Positions 8,057-17,508 are shown, numbered from the stretch's first letter. The stretch: DNA of 64,000 nt from Mitsuaria sp. 7 (GCF_001653795.1 NZ_CP011514.1:372001-436000), one strand, 5' to 3'. Numbers and translations: made by a program. The notes: generated by a model from the sequence alone, not told the origin.

Positions 8057-9070
8057 TCAGCGGGGTCTCTTTGCCGCCTTCGCCGCCTTCTTCACCTTCT
8101 TCGCGGGAGCGGCCGGCGCCTTCTTCAACGCCTTCGTGGACTTGGCGGCATTCGCCGGCGAGGGAGGCGGCGGTGGGAACGGCGACAGCACCTCGGCGAT
8201 TTCCCCGGTCGTCCAGTTCGCCGCATGCGCCTGCAGCTCCGCGTTGCACTTCGCCTTCGCGAGCTTCTTGTAGCCGGCGGCCGTCAGATGGATCTCGTTG
8301 GCCCAGTCGTTGCTGATGCCGGTGGTGCCGGGCGCCGCGGGCGTGCTGCCGCCGCGGGTGTCCAGCACGACGAACCCGCCGATGCGGGTCTTCACCTGAT
8401 GCTCGAGGAAATCGTGGAACCAGTCCACCAGCACGCGTGCCAGGGCTTGCCACTGGTCCTCGGGAATGCCGGCCGCGTGGAAGGCCGGCGCCATCCACGG
8501 GCCGGACACGCCGTTGAGCGCCGGCGCGAAGCGCGGCGTCATGTAGTCGTAGACGTGGGTGATGATCTCCATCTGCTCGTAGTTGCCGTCGCGCAGGGCG
8601 TCCAGCGCCACGTAGGCCTCGAGCAGTTCGTCGCACAGGCTGCTCCAGCCCTTCTGCGACACGAAGCGCGTCGTTCCCTGGTCCGGCGGCAGCCATTCCG
8701 ACGGATAGCGCAGCACCCGCTGCGTGATGTCGTATCCCTGGCCGCGCCTGGCCCATTCGATCAGGTCGTTGCCGCCGCCCGAGATCAGCATCGCGCGCCA
8801 GTCGGGCATGCCCCGCAGCGTTATCGCGAGGTGGAAGTGCGAGAACTTCTTCGGGTCCGGCAGATCGCGCAGCAACTGGCCCGGCATCGCGTAGTTGACG
8901 ATGCCCACGTCCTTGCCGAAGTCCATCGCGTTGAACAGGCTGCCCGTGATCCACGGCGGCAATGAGCCGAAAGAGCCCCACGAATCGCCGTGCGCGATCA
9001 CCGGCACGAACTGGTTGAAGTTGGTGCGACCTTGCATCAGGTCCTGATGCGAATAGATCTTCAGCGTCAT
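8057..9070 (-). CDS. SGNH/GDSL hydrolase with Lys/Ala-rich tail
   Basis: A 337-residue protein with SGNH hydrolase blocks: GDSW near residue 29 (nucleophile Ser), GGGND near residue 100 and DWANEIHLTAAGY near residue 268 (catalytic Asp/His). The likely reaction is ester or acyl hydrolysis. There is no signal peptide. The last 45 residues are Pro-, Lys- and Ala-rich (AKKVKKAAKAAKRPR), like the tail of bacterial histone H1-like and HU proteins of this group. Such a tail could bind nucleic acid or polyanions. The start at 9070 is chosen because GGAGAG lies 4-9 bases upstream. An in-frame upstream start would add 19 residues without a ribosome site. Confidence 0.85.
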   Translation of the reverse strand: MTLKIYSHQDLMQGRTNFNQFVPVIAHGDSWGSFGSLPPWITGSLFNAMDFGKDVGIVNYAMPGQLLRDLPDPKKFSHFHLAITLRGMPDWRAMLISGGGNDLIEWARRGQGYDITQRVLRYPSEWLPPDQGTTRFVSQKGWSSLCDELLEAYVALDALRDGNYEQMEIITHVYDYMTPRFAPALNGVSGPWMAPAFHAAGIPEDQWQALARVLVDWFHDFLEHQVKTRIGGFVVLDTRGGSTPAAPGTTGISNDWANEIHLTAAGYKKLAKAKCNAELQAHAANWTTGEIAEVLSPFPPPPPSPANAAKSTKALKKAPAAPAKKVKKAAKAAKRPR

Positions 9071-9297
9071 GGCGTCTCTCCTCGGCCCCGATCGGACCGT
9101 GGACGAGTATGGAAACGCGCTTGTCATGCGTCATCCCACATCGAGGGGACGTGCTCGGATACGCCCCGAAGGCGTCTGCCGTGCGGTGTCCGCCCCGCTC
9201 GGTACCCGCCCGTCCAGGGGAGAGCAGGGCTCAATGCCCGTTCGTATCCCCAGGTTGAAGGCAGACCCTGCTTCCCTTCTGGCATGCGATATGCAAG

Positions 9298-10614
9298 ATG
9301 GGAGGCATGGACGCCTTCCGCCTGATCTCGATCCGGATCCGCGCGCTGCTCGCCGTGGCGGCGCTGCTCGGTTCCGGCGCCGCCTCGGCCCAGACCGCCA
9401 TCGTCATCGGCGGTGCGCTGCGCATGGACAACGACGCCGTCTGGCAGCGCATCGTCCAGGAGGCGGGTGGGCCGGGCAAGGCGCACTTCGCCGTGCTCGC
9501 CACGGCCGCGGCCAATCCGGAGCTTTCCGCCAAGCTCATCATCGACGCGCTCAAGAAGCACGGCGCCCAGGCCGAGCACATCCCCGTCGCGCCGAGGCTC
9601 GAAGGCGCGGACCTGCAGAAGAACCTCAACGACCCCGAGCTGATCGCGAAGGTGCGCGCGTCCAACGCCGTGTTCTTCTCGGGCGGCGCGCAGGGCTTCA
9701 TCGTCGACACGCTGCAGCCGGACGGGCGGCGGACCGCGATGCTCGATGCCATCTGGGATGTCTACCGTCGGGGCGGCGTCGTCGCCGGTACCAGCGCGGG
9801 GGCGGCCATCATGAGCCGCGTGATGTTCCGCGATGCGCTCAACGTCATGGAGGTCATGCGCGGCACGCTGCGCGAGGGGCATGAGATCGACCAGGGGCTC
9901 GGCTTCGTCGGCAGCGAGCTGTTCGTCGACCAGCATTTCCTCAAGCGCGGGCGCATCGGCCGCATGCTGCCGCTGATGATGGCCAAGGGCTATCGCTTCG
10001 GGCTCGGCGTCGAGGAGAACAGCGCCGCCGTCGTGCACGGCGATCGCATCGATGTCATCGGGGGACGGGGCGCGTTGTTCGTGGACTTGCGCGACGCGCG
10101 CAGTGATCCGTCGCTGGGCATGTTCAACGTGCGCGGGGCGCGGATCAGCTACCTGGACAACGGCGATCGCCACGACCTGCGTTCCGGCGTCACGATGCCG
10201 GCGCCGAGGAAGACGGCGGCGGCCTCGCCGGTGCCGACCCGTGCCTCGACGCAGGGAAGCGCGGGTTCCTCACGCGGGCCGGTGGACAGCTTCCAGCCGG
10301 ACATCCTCGGCGACAACCGCATCGTGCAGGCGATGACGGAGCTGCTGAGCTCGCCCGCCGCGGAAGTGCGCGCGATGGCGGCGCGTATCCGTCCCGATGC
10401 CAAGGGCGATCGCGACCGCACCGGATTTGTCTTCAGGCTCTATCGCGGTGCGGACACGCAAGGATGGATCGACACGGACGGCGACGGGACGGACGTCACG
10501 CTGCTGGATGTGCGGCTCGATATCCGTCCGGTGCGGTTGCCTGATCCGGGTGCGGGGCCCACGACGAATGCAGTGCCCGCCGCCACCATGATCGCGCCTG
10601 CGGGTCTGCGCTAG
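9298..10614 (+). CDS. Cyanophycinase-like peptidase (S51 family), exported
   Basis: A 438-residue protein. A signal peptide (about residues 1-31, cleaved after ASA-QT) precedes a peptidase S51 domain. The nucleophile is Ser166 in AGTSAGAA and FSGGAQ lies at about 125. Cyanophycinases break down multi-L-arginyl-poly-L-aspartate, and exported forms can attack it outside the cell. The domain ends near residue 295; the remaining 140 residues are a linker and an unassigned domain with an acidic DTDGDGTD stretch that could bind calcium. Start may be 9298 or ATG 9307. No cyanophycin synthetase is present in the window. Confidence 0.82.
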   Translation: MGGMDAFRLISIRIRALLAVAALLGSGAASAQTAIVIGGALRMDNDAVWQRIVQEAGGPGKAHFAVLATAAANPELSAKLIIDALKKHGAQAEHIPVAPRLEGADLQKNLNDPELIAKVRASNAVFFSGGAQGFIVDTLQPDGRRTAMLDAIWDVYRRGGVVAGTSAGAAIMSRVMFRDALNVMEVMRGTLREGHEIDQGLGFVGSELFVDQHFLKRGRIGRMLPLMMAKGYRFGLGVEENSAAVVHGDRIDVIGGRGALFVDLRDARSDPSLGMFNVRGARISYLDNGDRHDLRSGVTMPAPRKTAAASPVPTRASTQGSAGSSRGPVDSFQPDILGDNRIVQAMTELLSSPAAEVRAMAARIRPDAKGDRDRTGFVFRLYRGADTQGWIDTDGDGTDVTLLDVRLDIRPVRLPDPGAGPTTNAVPAATMIAPAGLR

Positions 10615-10620
10615 GCGACG

Positions 10621-10748
10621 GCCGCTGGCCCTCACCCCCACCCTCTCCCGCAAGCGGGAGAGGGAGTCCGACTGGCTCCACTCGAAGCGATGGCTCCTCT
10701 TTCTCCCTCTCCCGCTTGCGGGAGAGGGCAGGGGTGAGGGCCAGCGGC
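10621..10748. repeat. REP-like large inverted repeat with nested hairpins
   Basis: Two arms of about 44 bp (10621-10664 and 10705-10748) are near-perfect inverted copies of each other. Each holds an inner palindrome CCCTCTCCCGCNNGCGGGAGAGGG. The spacer is 40 bp. It fills the gap between the convergent cyanophycinase-like and radical SAM genes, the usual site for REP/BIME elements and a likely transcription stop for both. Confidence 0.8.
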
Positions 10749-10778
10749 CTGTCGAAGTCAGAGGGTCCGCAATTCAAT

Positions 10779-12737
10779 TCAAGCGTCCAGCGCTTCCGCG
10801 ATGAACTGCCTGGACACTTTCGGCTTGGGCACCCGCACGCTGAACCAGCGTCGCACGTCCTGTTCCACGCCGATGCCGTGCATGAAGTTGTAGAGCGCCT
10901 TCTTCAGCGCTTCCCCCATGGCATCGTGGTCCGTGCCCGTCGGATCGACGAACCCGACGTCGTTCTTCGCGAACGGCGATGGTGGCAGCGGCAGCAGTTC
11001 CACGCCGAAGGCTTTCGGGTCCTGTCCCACCGGCGAGTGCACCGTGCACGCGAAGCGGTGGAAGAACCCGCTCTGGATGCAGCCGTTCTCGAAGAGCTGG
11101 CGGACGTACTCGAGCGCGTCGACGGTGTCCTGCACCGTCTGCGTCGGGAAGCCGTACATCAGGTAGGCGTGCACCAGGATGCCGGACTCGGTGAAGGCTC
11201 GCGTCACGCGCGCCACCTGCTCGACCGACACGCCTTTCTGCATCAGCTTCAACAGGCGATCCGATGCCACCTCCAGGCCGCCGCTGATCGCGATGCAGCC
11301 GCTGTCGGCCAGCAGCTGGCAGAGCTCCGGGGTGAAGGTCTTCTCGAAGCGCACGTTGCCCCACCAGCTGATGGAGACGCCGCGATCGATCAGCTCCTGC
11401 GCCAGCGCCTTCAGCACCTTGGGCGGCGCCGCCTCGTCGACGAAGTGGAAACCGGTCTGGCCCGTCTCCGCGACGATCGCCTCGATGCGGTCCACCAGCG
11501 TCTTCGCCGAGGCGGCCTCGTAGCGCGAGATGTAGTCCAGCGTGATGTCGCAGAAGCTGCACTTCTTCCAGTAGCAGCCGTGCGCGATGGTCAGCTTGTT
11601 CCAGCGGCCGTCGCTCCACAGCCGGTTCATCGGGTTCAGCATGTCCAGCAGCGACAGGTAGTCGTGCAGCGGCAGGCCGTCCCAGGTCGGCGTGCCGACG
11701 TCCTCGAAGGGCACGTCCGGTTCGACGAAGTTGATGTAGCGGACCTGGCCCGCGAGCTCGCCTTCGTCCTCGCGGATGAAGCAGCGCACCAGCCGCTGCC
11801 GGCTGCGCTTGCCGGCGATGTGGTCGAGCAGCGCCAGCAGCGGACGCTCGCCCGCGTCCAGCGACACGAAGTCCACGTAGTCGAAGAGGCGCGGCTCGGT
11901 CAGCTCGCGCAGCTCGGTGTTGACGAAGCCGCCACCGAACAGGATCTTGAGATGGGGCCGCTCGCGCTTGATGGTCTGCCCGATCCGCAGCGCCGCGTAG
12001 ACCGCGCCGGGGAAGGGCGCCGACAGCAGCACGACGTCGGGCTGCTCCGCGTCGATGGCGGCGAGCGTCAGTTCCCGCAGCAGGTCGTCGACGAGGTTGG
12101 GAGGCGCGTTCAGCGCATCGTGCAGCGGATCGAAGGTCGGCTGGCTGGTCGCCAGCTGCTCGGCGTAGCGGACGAACTCGAAACGCGGATCCACCGATTC
12201 GCGCAGCACGTCGGCGAGGTCGTTCAGGTAGAGCGTCGCCAGGTGCCGCGCGCGGTCCTGCAGTCCCAGCGCGCCGAAGGCCCAGGCCAGCGGATCCTCG
12301 CCGTCATCGGCGACGTAGACCTCCAGCGTCTGGAAGCGTGCGCCTTCGGGCAGGAAGGTGCGCGTGTTGATGCGGTGCGCCAGCGTCGGGTCGCGGCCCT
12401 GCAGGAACGCGATCGCCGGCGTGATCGTGGCGAAGTAGCGGTCGAAGGACTCGTCGAAATGGCGCGAGGCGATGCCGCGGTCCGGCAGCGGGATCGCGTG
12501 CACGGCCTCGCGCACGCGCTTGAGCCCGTCGCGGGAGAACAGCTTGAGCACCAGACCCAGCGCCAGATCGCGCTGCGCCGCCTGGAAGCCGCGCGAGCGC
12601 AGGAACCCCGTCAGGTAGGCCGTGGACGGGTAGGGCGTGTTGAGCTGCGTCATCGGGGGGATGAGCGAGAGCACACGCGGGGTGGGCGCTGGGGAGATCG
12701 CAGCGACGGGCGCGGCGGTGGGCGCGGGGGCGGACAT
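10779..12737 (-). CDS. B12-binding domain radical SAM protein
   Basis: A 652-residue protein. An N-terminal cobalamin-binding Rossmann-like domain (about residues 120-260, with VVLLSAPFPGA) precedes a radical SAM core with the cluster motif CYWKKCSFC at about residue 385. Later segments SWWGNVRFEK and HAYLMYGFPTQT fit the (beta/alpha) barrel. The reaction is unknown; relatives carry out methylations or rearrangements in secondary metabolism. ATG at 12737 is chosen because the in-frame TTG at 12764 lies inside the terminator hairpin of the upstream HU gene. The first 20 residues are Ala/Pro-rich. Confidence 0.85.
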   Translation of the reverse strand: MSAPAPTAAPVAAISPAPTPRVLSLIPPMTQLNTPYPSTAYLTGFLRSRGFQAAQRDLALGLVLKLFSRDGLKRVREAVHAIPLPDRGIASRHFDESFDRYFATITPAIAFLQGRDPTLAHRINTRTFLPEGARFQTLEVYVADDGEDPLAWAFGALGLQDRARHLATLYLNDLADVLRESVDPRFEFVRYAEQLATSQPTFDPLHDALNAPPNLVDDLLRELTLAAIDAEQPDVVLLSAPFPGAVYAALRIGQTIKRERPHLKILFGGGFVNTELRELTEPRLFDYVDFVSLDAGERPLLALLDHIAGKRSRQRLVRCFIREDEGELAGQVRYINFVEPDVPFEDVGTPTWDGLPLHDYLSLLDMLNPMNRLWSDGRWNKLTIAHGCYWKKCSFCDITLDYISRYEAASAKTLVDRIEAIVAETGQTGFHFVDEAAPPKVLKALAQELIDRGVSISWWGNVRFEKTFTPELCQLLADSGCIAISGGLEVASDRLLKLMQKGVSVEQVARVTRAFTESGILVHAYLMYGFPTQTVQDTVDALEYVRQLFENGCIQSGFFHRFACTVHSPVGQDPKAFGVELLPLPPSPFAKNDVGFVDPTGTDHDAMGEALKKALYNFMHGIGVEQDVRRWFSVRVPKPKVSRQFIAEALDA

Positions 12738-12754
12738 GTCGGAACTGTAGGAGC

Positions 12755-12787
12755 AAAAAAACAAACCCGGCAGAAGCCGGGTTTGTT
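12755..12787 (-). terminator. Rho-independent terminator of HU gene
   Basis: A 12-bp perfect stem (12760-12771 with 12776-12787) with loop AGAA is followed, on the minus strand, by seven T. It lies 57 bp after the HU stop codon and just before the radical SAM gene, so it separates the two transcripts. Confidence 0.9.
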
Positions 12788-12843
12788 CGATACCGCCGGG
12801 ACCGCCTGAGCGGGCCTGGCGATCGGCATGCGCCAGAAGTGGA

Positions 12844-13206
12844 TTACTTCTTGGCGGCCTTCTTGGCCGGCTTGGCGGCGGCGGCCTTGGGGGCCTTGGC
12901 CGGCTTGGCGGCAGCCTTGCGAGCGGCAGCCTTCGGGTCCACGGCGGCCTTGAAGCCGGCGCCCGGGGTGAACTTCGGCAGCTTGGCGGCGGCGATCTTG
13001 ATCTTGTCGCCGGTGCTGGGGTTCACGCCGGTGCGGGCGGCACGGGCGTGTTGCTTGAAGGCACCAAAGCCAGGGATGGAAACAGCGCCACCCTTCTTCA
13101 CCGTGGACACCACCGCGTCCAGCAGCGTTTCCAGGATGCGGCCAGCTTCGGCCTTGGTCAGTTCGTGCTTGGAAGCCAGGTGTTCGATCAGTTCGGTCTT
13201 GTTCAT
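12844..13206 (-). CDS. HU-family DNA-binding protein with Lys/Ala/Pro tail
   Basis: A 120-residue nucleoid protein. Residues 1-90 are the HU/IHF fold, with the N-terminal helices MNKTELIEHLASKHELTKAE, the GFGAF turn and the RTGVNPSTG DNA-binding arm. The last 35 residues are repeats of AAKPAK/AKKA type, an H1-like tail known in HU proteins of several Burkholderiales. The tail should raise DNA affinity and bridging. A strong terminator follows at 12755. It is transcribed alone. Confidence 0.95.
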   Translation of the reverse strand: MNKTELIEHLASKHELTKAEAGRILETLLDAVVSTVKKGGAVSIPGFGAFKQHARAARTGVNPSTGDKIKIAAAKLPKFTPGAGFKAAVDPKAAARKAAAKPAKAPKAAAAKPAKKAAKK

Positions 13207-13474
13207 TCGTTTGACTCTGCGGTTAGGGCCCGACTAACGCCGGACGGCGCGTATTGTGCGTGAGAAATCACCTGTGCGTCCCCGGGTTGCCCCGCAAATC
13301 ACCGATGAAATCGCCTATCCGGGGTCACGTCTTGCGCGTTCTCAGTGTTGATCGGCGTTCCCAGCCATCTTGTGAGCGCATGCAACGAGGTTTCCATCAT
13401 GTTGCCAAGGGGGCATTCCAGGTGATTTCTCCTCGGCGTCAGGCCTTGCCCGGGAATACGTCACGCAACAAAAC

Positions 13475-14029
13475 TCATGACACGAGCAGACGGTGGACGA
13501 GGTCCGGCGTGCTCGCCGCGCCGTACTTCTTCATCAGGCGTGCGCGGTACACATCGACCGTGCGCGGACTCACGCCGAGCTTGCGGCCGATCAGCTTGCT
13601 CGTCAGGCCCTCGATGAGGAGCGCCGCGATCTCGCGCTCGCGCGGCGTGAGGTCGGTCTTGAGCTGGCGCGTCGCGGACAGGTCCTCGAAGCTCCAGATG
13701 CCGTTCGCGTGCGCCTTCGTCGGGTCCAGCGCGCGGCCGGCGACGTGGCACCAGAACAGCTCGCCCGCGCGCGGTCCGCCGACGCGCTTCATCACGCGCT
13801 CATCGGCGTAATAGCCGACGGCATCGAGGCTGGCGACGATGCGCTCGCCGGTGCGCTCGAATTCGATGGAGGTCGGATACAGCAGCGCGAAGCTGTGGCC
13901 GATCAACTGCTCGCGCTGCGCGCCGAAGATCTCCAGCACCAGCCGGTTGCAGTCCTTGATCAGGCGGTTCTCAGAAATCACCAGCCCGATCGGGGCCTGG
14001 TCGAAGGCGGTGCGGTAGTCGAGGCTCAT
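13475..14029 (-). CDS. PAS-domain LuxR-type transcriptional regulator
   Basis: A 184-residue regulator. A PAS sensor domain occupies about residues 8-110 (FDQAPIGLVISENRLIKDCN) and a LuxR-type helix-turn-helix residues 125-180 (LTPREREIAALLIEGLT, then GVSPRTVDVYRARLMKKYGA). The signal bound by the PAS domain is unknown. It follows the thioesterase gene by 17 bp on the same strand, so the two are probably one transcript. The shared promoter region with the divergent CoA-transferase genes suggests that it may regulate them. The start ATG at 14029 gives the canonical domain; upstream sequence in frame belongs to the thioesterase gene in another frame. Confidence 0.88.
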   Translation of the reverse strand: MSLDYRTAFDQAPIGLVISENRLIKDCNRLVLEIFGAQREQLIGHSFALLYPTSIEFERTGERIVASLDAVGYYADERVMKRVGGPRAGELFWCHVAGRALDPTKAHANGIWSFEDLSATRQLKTDLTPREREIAALLIEGLTSKLIGRKLGVSPRTVDVYRARLMKKYGAASTPDLVHRLLVS

Positions 14030-14046
14030 GGAGATCGGCGCAGCCG

Positions 14047-14499
14047 TCACAGCAGCGCGTAGGTGGTCGTCGACTGCACGGCCAGCCGGCCCTGCTCGTC
14101 GAGCAGGTCGATCTGCCCGAACGCCAGGTTCCTGCCGCGGCGCAGCAGGCGTGCCTCGATCGTGCAGCTCGTCCCCGAGACCGGGCGGAGGAAGGTCGAT
14201 TGCAGCTGGACGGTCGTCATCGGGCGGAACTCGCCCAGCTCGCGCATCATCAGCAACACCATCGCCGTGTCGGCCGCGGCCATCGACGCCTGCCCGCACA
14301 TCACGCCGCCGACGTGGACCAGCTCGGGCGCGACCGGCATCGTCAATCGCAGCAGGCCGTCTTCCGCATGGACGGGTTCCAGGCCGAGTGCGACGATCCA
14401 GGGCGCGAAGATCTTCGGGATCTGCGCGCGCAGTTCGTCGAGTGACATCGCGTCGAGGGACAACGCGTCCAGGGACCGGGCGTCCGGGGGCAAGGTCAT
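14047..14499 (-). CDS. PaaI-type hotdog-fold thioesterase
   Basis: A 150-residue hotdog-fold protein of the PaaI/YdiI type. Diagnostic are VHVGGVMCGQASMAAADTA (helix following the HGG-like motif) and the C-terminal strands TTVQLQSTFLRPV. Such enzymes hydrolyse acyl- or aryl-CoA esters. ATG at 14499 is preferred to the upstream in-frame ATG because GAAGGA is spaced correctly before it. It is first in an apparent operon with the PAS-LuxR regulator and is divergent from the 3-oxoacid CoA-transferase genes, consistent with a shared acyl-CoA theme. Confidence 0.85.
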   Translation of the reverse strand: MTLPPDARSLDALSLDAMSLDELRAQIPKIFAPWIVALGLEPVHAEDGLLRLTMPVAPELVHVGGVMCGQASMAAADTAMVLLMMRELGEFRPMTTVQLQSTFLRPVSGTSCTIEARLLRRGRNLAFGQIDLLDEQGRLAVQSTTTYALL

Positions 14500-14535
14500 C
14501 GGGCTTCCTTCGGGGATCGGTGGCTTAATCAATTC

Positions 14536-14564
14536 TACGTACCGCTTACGTAATGGCTTACGTA
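14536..14564. promoter_or_regulatory. Triple TACGTA operator between divergent operons
   Basis: Three copies of the palindrome TACGTA lie at 14536-14541, 14547-14552 and 14559-14564, spaced 11 and 12 bp, about one helical turn. The whole array starts with CTACGTA and ends with TACGTAG, so its ends mirror each other. It sits between the thioesterase and scoA starts. The spacing suggests cooperative binding by a regulator on one DNA face. Confidence 0.55.
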
Positions 14565-14634
14565 GTAGATTGGCCGACCAGCTCTCGACCAGTGTTGGGA
14601 AACCCGTGATTCAACGGCAAGCAGGAGACATCGG

Positions 14635-15336
14635 ATGAACAAGCTTTTCCCCAATGCCAAGGCGGCGTTGGACGGCATCGTGGCGGACGGCCAGTTGCTG
14701 GCCGTCGGCGGCTTCGGCCTGTGCGGCATTCCGGAGGCGCTGATCGCGGCGCTCCGCGACAGCGGCACCAAGGGCCTGACCGTCATCAGCAACAACGCGG
14801 GCGTGGACGGCTTCGGCCTGGGCCAGCTGCTCGAGACGCGGCAGATCAGAAAGATGATCTCCAGCTACGTCGGCGAGAACAAGGAGTTCGAGCGCCAGTA
14901 CCTGGCGAACGAACTCGAACTCGAATTCACGCCGCAGGGCACGCTGGCCGAGAAGCTGCGCGCCGGCGGCGCCGGCATCCCGGCCTTCTTCACGCGCACC
15001 GGCGTCGGCACGCTGGTGGCCGAGGGCAAGGAGATCCGCGAGTTCGACGGCCAGCAGTACGTGATGGAGCGCGCGCTCAATCCGGATGTGGCGCTGGTCA
15101 AGGCGCACATCGCCGACAAGAGCGGCAACCTGATCTTCCGGCGCACCGCGCGCAACTTCAATCCGGCCTGCGCGATGGCCGGCAAGGTCACGGTGGTGGA
15201 GGTGGAGCAGGTCGTCGAGGTCGGCGAGCTCGATCCCGACAGCATCCATCTGCCCGGGATCTACGTGCACCGCATCGTGCACAACCCGAATCCTGAGAAG
15301 CGCATCGAGAAGCGCACCATCCGCCCCGCGGCTTGA
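14635..15336 (+). CDS. scoA: 3-oxoacid CoA-transferase subunit A
   Basis: A 233-residue alpha subunit of a family I CoA-transferase. Seen are the glycine-rich [13 protein letters not shown] near residue 23 and the [16 protein letters not shown] segment. It pairs with the B subunit encoded 10 bp downstream to move CoA from succinyl-CoA to acetoacetate or a related 3-oxoacid. Length is normal for the family. The ribosome site is GCAGGAG before ATG 14635. It faces the thioesterase-regulator operon across the TACGTA array. Confidence 0.94.
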   Translation: MNKLFPNAKAALDGIVADGQLLAVGGFGLCGIPEALIAALRDSGTKGLTVISNNAGVDGFGLGQLLETRQIRKMISSYVGENKEFERQYLANELELEFTPQGTLAEKLRAGGAGIPAFFTRTGVGTLVAEGKEIREFDGQQYVMERALNPDVALVKAHIADKSGNLIFRRTARNFNPACAMAGKVTVVEVEQVVEVGELDPDSIHLPGIYVHRIVHNPNPEKRIEKRTIRPAA

Positions 15337-15346
15337 GGAGAGAGAC

Positions 15347-15985
<639 letters not shown>

Positions 15986-16138
15986 GCAAGACCTGGCCCC
16001 CTCGTGGCAAGACCTGCCACTCGAACTCCCCAGGCCAATGGGCAGCGGGTGAGGGTGGGGCCGGAAGGGTGCTGGGGGTTCCCGGAGTGAAGTGCACCCC
16101 GAAGGTTGGACATCAATCCAACCGATGGGGTGTTTTTC

Positions 16139-16687
16139 ATGGCGAAGCACAGTGAGCGTCTGAAGCTCGAAGTTGTTCAGCGGTATCTATCGGGAGAGGC
16201 TGGCCACAGAGTCTTGGCCGCAGAGTACGGCGTGGCTCAGGAGCTGCTACGGCGCTGGATAGCGGCTTATCGCGTGCATGGAAAGGCGGGGCTGGAGGGC
16301 ACCAGGCTTGGCAAGCGCTACAGCGCGGAGTTCAAGCTGGACTTGTTGCGCCGGGCCGAGTGCGAGAAGCTGTCCAACACCAAAGCGGCCATGCTGTTCG
16401 ACGTGCGTGGGGGTGGTGCCGTGGTTGCCCTGTGGCGGCGCCAGTACGATGAGGGTGGCCCGCAAGCGCTTCATCCCAAACCCCAGGGTCGCCCTCCGAA
16501 GAACATGCCAACGCCCAAGCCCACCCCAGTCGCGCCCGAGAAGACGGAAGACAAGCGCTCCTTGGAAGAGTTGCGCGAAGAAAACGAGCAATTGCGTACG
16601 GAGGTCGCCTACCTAAAAAAATTAGAGGCCTTGGTTCGAGCCAATCGGCAAGCTGCGCTGAAAGGGCGCAAGCCGTCCTCGAGCTGA
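16139..16687 (+). CDS. IS3-family transposase OrfA
   Basis: A 182-residue protein with two successive helix-turn-helix units (about residues 8-50 and 60-110), as in the IS150 subgroup, and a C-terminal leucine zipper (LEELREENEQLRTEVAYLKK). It binds the IS ends and dimerises. ATG at 16139 is preferred to a TTG further upstream inside the inverted repeat. The A7 run at 16615-16621 lies at the zipper end, where a -1 slip joins it to OrfB. Confidence 0.92.
   Translation: MAKHSERLKLEVVQRYLSGEAGHRVLAAEYGVAQELLRRWIAAYRVHGKAGLEGTRLGKRYSAEFKLDLLRRAECEKLSNTKAAMLFDVRGGGAVVALWRRQYDEGGPQALHPKPQGRPPKNMPTPKPTPVAPEKTEDKRSLEELREENEQLRTEVAYLKKLEALVRANRQAALKGRKPSSS
16615..16621 (+). other. Programmed -1 frameshift slippery site of the IS
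   Basis: Seven A residues lie within orfA in the CTA AAA AAA reading. After a -1 slip the new frame is open from 16615 through to the orfB stop at 17508, giving a fused OrfAB transposase. This is the known expression mode of IS3-family elements. Confidence 0.8.
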
Positions 16688-16698
16688 GGCCGCAGTTT

Positions 16699-17508
16699 TT
16701 GTTGCGTCGGCTTTTGCTGGCCGCATGTCTGCCGCGCAGCACGTTCTACTACCAGGCCGCGCAGCGGCAGGCCGGCGACAGGTACGCCGGCCTGAAGGCT
16801 GGCATTCGTGCTGTGTACGAGCGCCACAAGGGCCGCTATGGCTATCGCCGAATCACTGACGAACTCGGACGAAGCGGTCTGGCGGTCAACCACAAGACGG
16901 TGCAGCGCCTGATGCGGGATCTGGGCTTGAAGTCGCTGGTGCGTCCCAAGAAGTACCGTTCCTACCGCGGCGAAATGGCCACGATGCCCAACCTGCTCAA
17001 CCGGCAGTTCACGGCTGAGCGGCCCAACGAGAAATGGGTGACCGACGTGACCGAGTTCAATGTCCGAGGAGACAAGCTGTACCTGTCGCCCGTGATGGAC
17101 CTGTTCAACGGAGAGATCGTGGCCTACGAGATGAACGAGCGTGCACTCTTCCCACTGGTGGGAAACATGCTCAAGAAGGCGCTATCGCGGCTCATGGCCC
17201 ACGAAGCTCCGATGCTGCACTCGGACCAGGGCTGGCAGTACCAGATGCCGGCGTATCGACAGCAACTGGCCACGCGAGGCCTGACTCAGAGCATGTCCCG
17301 TCGGGGAAACTGCCTGGACAACGCGGCAATGGAGAGCTTCTTCGGAACGCTGAAATCGGAGTTCTTCCGGCTCAACAAGTTCGACAGCGTCGAGCAGCTA
17401 CGACATGGGCTGCACCGCTACATCCACTACTACAACCACCACCGCATCAAGCTCAAGCTGAAAGGCCTGAGCCCGGTGGCGTACCGAGCTCAGGCCTTGG
17501 GGGCCTAG
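16699..17508 (+). CDS. IS3-family transposase OrfB (rve integrase core)
   Basis: The catalytic half of the transposase, 269 residues from the first possible start. An HTH_21-type region (YGYRRITDELGRSGLAVNHK) precedes the DDE core: Asp in VTDVTEFNV, Asp in LHSDQGWQY and Glu in NAAMESFFGTLKSE. The active form is probably the OrfAB fusion, since the frame is open upstream to the slippery site and TTG 16699 is a poor start. No disabling mutation is seen. Confidence 0.92.
   Translation: MLRRLLLAACLPRSTFYYQAAQRQAGDRYAGLKAGIRAVYERHKGRYGYRRITDELGRSGLAVNHKTVQRLMRDLGLKSLVRPKKYRSYRGEMATMPNLLNRQFTAERPNEKWVTDVTEFNVRGDKLYLSPVMDLFNGEIVAYEMNERALFPLVGNMLKKALSRLMAHEAPMLHSDQGWQYQMPAYRQQLATRGLTQSMSRRGNCLDNAAMESFFGTLKSEFFRLNKFDSVEQLRHGLHRYIHYYNHHRIKLKLKGLSPVAYRAQALGA

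Noticed and set aside
12738..12764. Upstream TTG start for the radical SAM gene
   Set aside because: It lies within the HU terminator hairpin and would not be on the same transcript.
10716..12809. Plus-strand open frame of about 700 codons opposite the radical SAM gene
   Set aside because: Arg/His/Val-rich shadow of a clearly recognisable radical SAM protein.
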